Assembly: GCA_002410505.1 (NCBI GenBank)
Contig: DHSO01000009.1
Span: forward strand, 1,943-37,514
Source of the DNA: Cloacimonetes bacterium UBA5284
GTDB taxonomy: Bacteria; Cloacimonadota; Cloacimonadia; Cloacimonadales; Cloacimonadaceae
Length of the DNA: 35,572 bases
Direction: 5' to 3'
Shown: piece by piece, positions 33,648-35,572 of the stretch
How positions within the stretch are numbered: the stretch's first letter is position 1
Layout of the letters: every line of letters begins with the position of its first letter
Made by a program: the position numbers and the translations under genes
Notes under the pieces: generated by a model
What the model saw: the letters and a program-made list of their open reading frames with translations, nothing else
Told to the model about the DNA's origin: nothing
The model's database searches: none

Positions 33648-35180
33648 TTACACGATGTGGCCTTTGCCTACGCCGCGTACTTTGCATCCCAAGCCTTTGT
33701 ATTTATTGATCGTTACATCATCCAGGAAGTTCGAGCAATCCACGATCAGCGGACGGGTCTTGCACATATCCACCAGATCCTTGGGCTCCAGATTCTTATA
33801 TTGATCGTGTCCCACTGCAAGGATCACTACTTCACTTCCTTCCAGAATGCCGGCGAGGTCCTTTTCCACCGCTACTTCTTCCAGTTCGTCCCAGTGTTCC
33901 ACATAGGGGTCGTGAGCGCGCACGTGGGCAAGGTCTTTCCGCAAAAATTCCACCAGAGTCTTGGAGGGGCTGTGCCGTGTATCGCCTACATTTTCCAGAT
34001 ACGATACACCCAACACTGTGATGCGCAGGTTCTTCAATTCCTCCATTTCCCGCTTGATGATCTCGATGGTGTGCAACGGCATGGTATCGTTTATATTTAC
34101 GCTGTTGATCGCCACCGACAGCTGTCCCTCCACACCAAACAAGGCACCCATGGCCCAATTTGCCAGCACCGGATCTTTGGTGAGGCAGTAGCCTCCCACA
34201 CCCAGGGAAGGACGCAAGAGATTGTCGTGTGTGCCTTTGCGTTTGCGAATGGCATCACGAACTTTAAAGATGTCCACCCCAATCTGCTCGGCAAAACGTG
34301 CCCATTCCAGAGTGAGGGCGATATTGGTGGCACGATAGCTGTTTTCCATGGTTTTTGCCAATTCGCTGGCATTGGTATTATCCAGTTGCGTCAATGGATA
34401 ATTCTCCACGTTCAGCACATTGCTCAGGAATTCTCGGCAGAGATCGATACTCTTTTGATTCACACCGGAGAACACCCGCCAGAAATCGCGGATGGAGGAT
34501 ACATATTTGCTGCCCGGCATCACGCGCTCATAGGAGTGAGCTACCAGGGGGGGATTTTGGCTGATGTCGATGCCACGCTTGGTAAATTCTTCTTCCAGAA
34601 TGGGTTTTACCACCTTCTGACAGGTTCCCGGAGGTACTGTGGTTTCCACCAAAACTAGGCATTCTGGATTGATGTGTTGACCCAGCATACGGATGCCTTC
34701 ACGGAAGGCGGTGATGTCGCAATATCCCTTTTCCGCTTCGCCAAAGGCCGGCTTTGTAGCGTCCAACTGGATATCTACCACCACAATGTCCACCATGCTG
34801 TACACGCTGTCTTCGCTGGTGGCACGGAAGTTCTTCTTTTCCACCACAGTGCGATGAAAGATCGCCGGTACTTCAGGATCGGAGGAACTGACGGGGGGGA
34901 TTCCGGTATTGATAACCGGGACCTTCCAAAACGAACGTTTGGAAGCGCGTTGATGTCCATGCACATAGTAGATGGGCTTGCCATCTTTATCTTCGGCATC
35001 GGCCACAACAGATGCCATTACACAACCTACAAAACCCAGGCCTTGCACGGCTACGATCTTTCTGCCTTTGGCACGCTGTTCACTGGTGATTTGTAATAAA
35101 AGATTTCGTTCCTGTTCGTTGTCTTGTTCGCTGGGAAGGGGATATTCCCTGCCATCCGGTGCTATTGACGATTTTAGCAT
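33648..35180 (-). CDS. UDP-sugar dehydrogenase, divergent WecC/WbpO-like
   Basis: Oxidises a nucleotide sugar such as UDP-GlcNAc, UDP-ManNAc or UDP-glucose to the uronic acid with two NAD+. The 510 residues have an N-terminal extension of about 40, a Rossmann motif QGLGFVG near 46-52, VETTVPPGTC, the central helix domain (NTNASELAKTMENSYRATNIAL), the catalytic-Cys motif VGGYCLTKD, and the C-terminal domain (VLGVSYLENVGDTRHSPS). It is longer than the usual 410-450. Where most family members have VPTP, it reads DIQLDATKP. The substrate is not readable; capsule or LPS sugar supply is likely. AAGGAG lies ten bases before the ATG. Confidence 0.85.
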   Translation of the reverse strand: MLKSSIAPDGREYPLPSEQDNEQERNLLLQITSEQRAKGRKIVAVQGLGFVGCVMASVVADAEDKDGKPIYYVHGHQRASKRSFWKVPVINTGIPPVSSSDPEVPAIFHRTVVEKKNFRATSEDSVYSMVDIVVVDIQLDATKPAFGEAEKGYCDITAFREGIRMLGQHINPECLVLVETTVPPGTCQKVVKPILEEEFTKRGIDISQNPPLVAHSYERVMPGSKYVSSIRDFWRVFSGVNQKSIDLCREFLSNVLNVENYPLTQLDNTNASELAKTMENSYRATNIALTLEWARFAEQIGVDIFKVRDAIRKRKGTHDNLLRPSLGVGGYCLTKDPVLANWAMGALFGVEGQLSVAINSVNINDTMPLHTIEIIKREMEELKNLRITVLGVSYLENVGDTRHSPSKTLVEFLRKDLAHVRAHDPYVEHWDELEEVAVEKDLAGILEGSEVVILAVGHDQYKNLEPKDLVDMCKTRPLIVDCSNFLDDVTINKYKGLGCKVRGVGKGHIV

Positions 35181-35572
35181 ATTCCCGTTTCTCCTTGAGA
35201 TCCTATTTTGTAGCTTAGCGTTAAAAATTTCGAGCCCCTATGTTGTGTCAAGATTTTTCTACTCATAAAATCACGATTTGTGGAATTGTGGCAACAATTA
35301 GCCGGATGATACCGGCCGAAGCGCGGCAAGATGCGCTAAAATGATGCCGGCCCGGCCTCGGAACAGCGGATATACCAAGCTTATAGATATCTGACATCAG
35401 AAAATGAGCATCATATGTCACAGATACCCCTGTTACTTATGGGATCTGACTCTACAGAACAGCAATGAGCATGAGACATCTCCCAGAGCGAACATTTGCC
35501 GGTGCTATGCGTAATAATTCCTGTCCTGATATAGTAAGGTGGCTTGTGGCTTCAAAATTCCCTTGACAGTGC
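35181..35572. other. Non-coding region at the right edge
   Basis: No supportable gene. It has a TTGACA on the minus strand (35251-35246) about 65 bases before the dehydrogenase start, a GCCGG/CCGGC hairpin (35301-35316), a 17-base match to the pgi gene (35496-35512), and another TTGACA on the + strand at 35563-35568 that may serve a gene beyond the window. The short frame at 35404-35514 lacks a ribosome site. Confidence 0.5.

Noticed and set aside
35404..35514. 36-residue frame near the right edge
   Set aside because: No ribosome site, no neighbour coupling, no recognisable pattern.

Overview
The window looks like a piece of chromosome from an anaerobic, LPS-making diderm bacterium. The mix of genes (stand-alone [FeFe] hydrogenase, LPS transport genes next to rpoN, HPr kinase with HPr and enzyme I, FadL- and PorV-like barrels, lamin-tail proteins with a FlgD-like C-terminal tail) and a base composition that looks close to balanced best fit the Candidatus Cloacimonadota (WWE1) or a nearby FCB lineage. 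That placement is inference; no rRNA is present.

Layout. 1-627 is a non-coding leader starting with a copy of a dispersed repeat. 628-3276 holds an [FeFe] hydrogenase followed directly by an Elp3-like radical SAM protein. 3345-8911 is a + strand envelope cassette: a large lipoprotein, a predicted outer-membrane barrel, a membrane-anchored protein with a VWA-type DxSxS motif, and a SIMPL-domain protein. A bidirectional terminator separates it from a convergent FadL-family porin (9018-10367, minus). 10383-11177 is a repeat-rich spacer with a 132-bp inverted-repeat element and three consecutive hairpins, ending at tRNA-Lys(CTT).

11254-24194 is a long + strand block. metK comes first, behind a leader that can fold into two mutually exclusive hairpins. 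Then follow kdsA-kdsC-lptC-lptA-lptB-rpoN, an inserted dihydrolipoamide dehydrogenase gene, hpf, hprK, ptsH, ptsI and pgi. This matches the classic kdsC-lpt-rpoN-hpf-pts neighbourhood of Proteobacteria, but ptsN and rapZ are missing and no sugar-specific enzyme II is present. It links LPS synthesis and export, sigma-54 control, ribosome hibernation and a phosphorelay that senses carbon or energy status.

24255-26712 is a tightly overlapped trio: thioredoxin-like secreted protein, hotdog thioesterase, and double helix-hairpin-helix membrane protein. 26877-30967 pairs glycogen phosphorylase with a secreted lamin-tail protein through a GTGA overlap. The minus strand from 35180 down to 30960 carries a divergent nucleotide-sugar dehydrogenase with its own terminator, a YprB-like exonuclease/TPR protein, and an operon of a small acidic protein, a previously easy-to-miss 54-residue cysteine-rich protein (31508-31672), and rsmD.

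No CRISPR array, transposase, phage gene or classical defence system was seen. The most original signals are the 54-residue cysteine-rich gene, the metK attenuator-like leader, the 25-bp inverted-repeat element with a further copy at the window start, and the truncated PTS next to rpoN.
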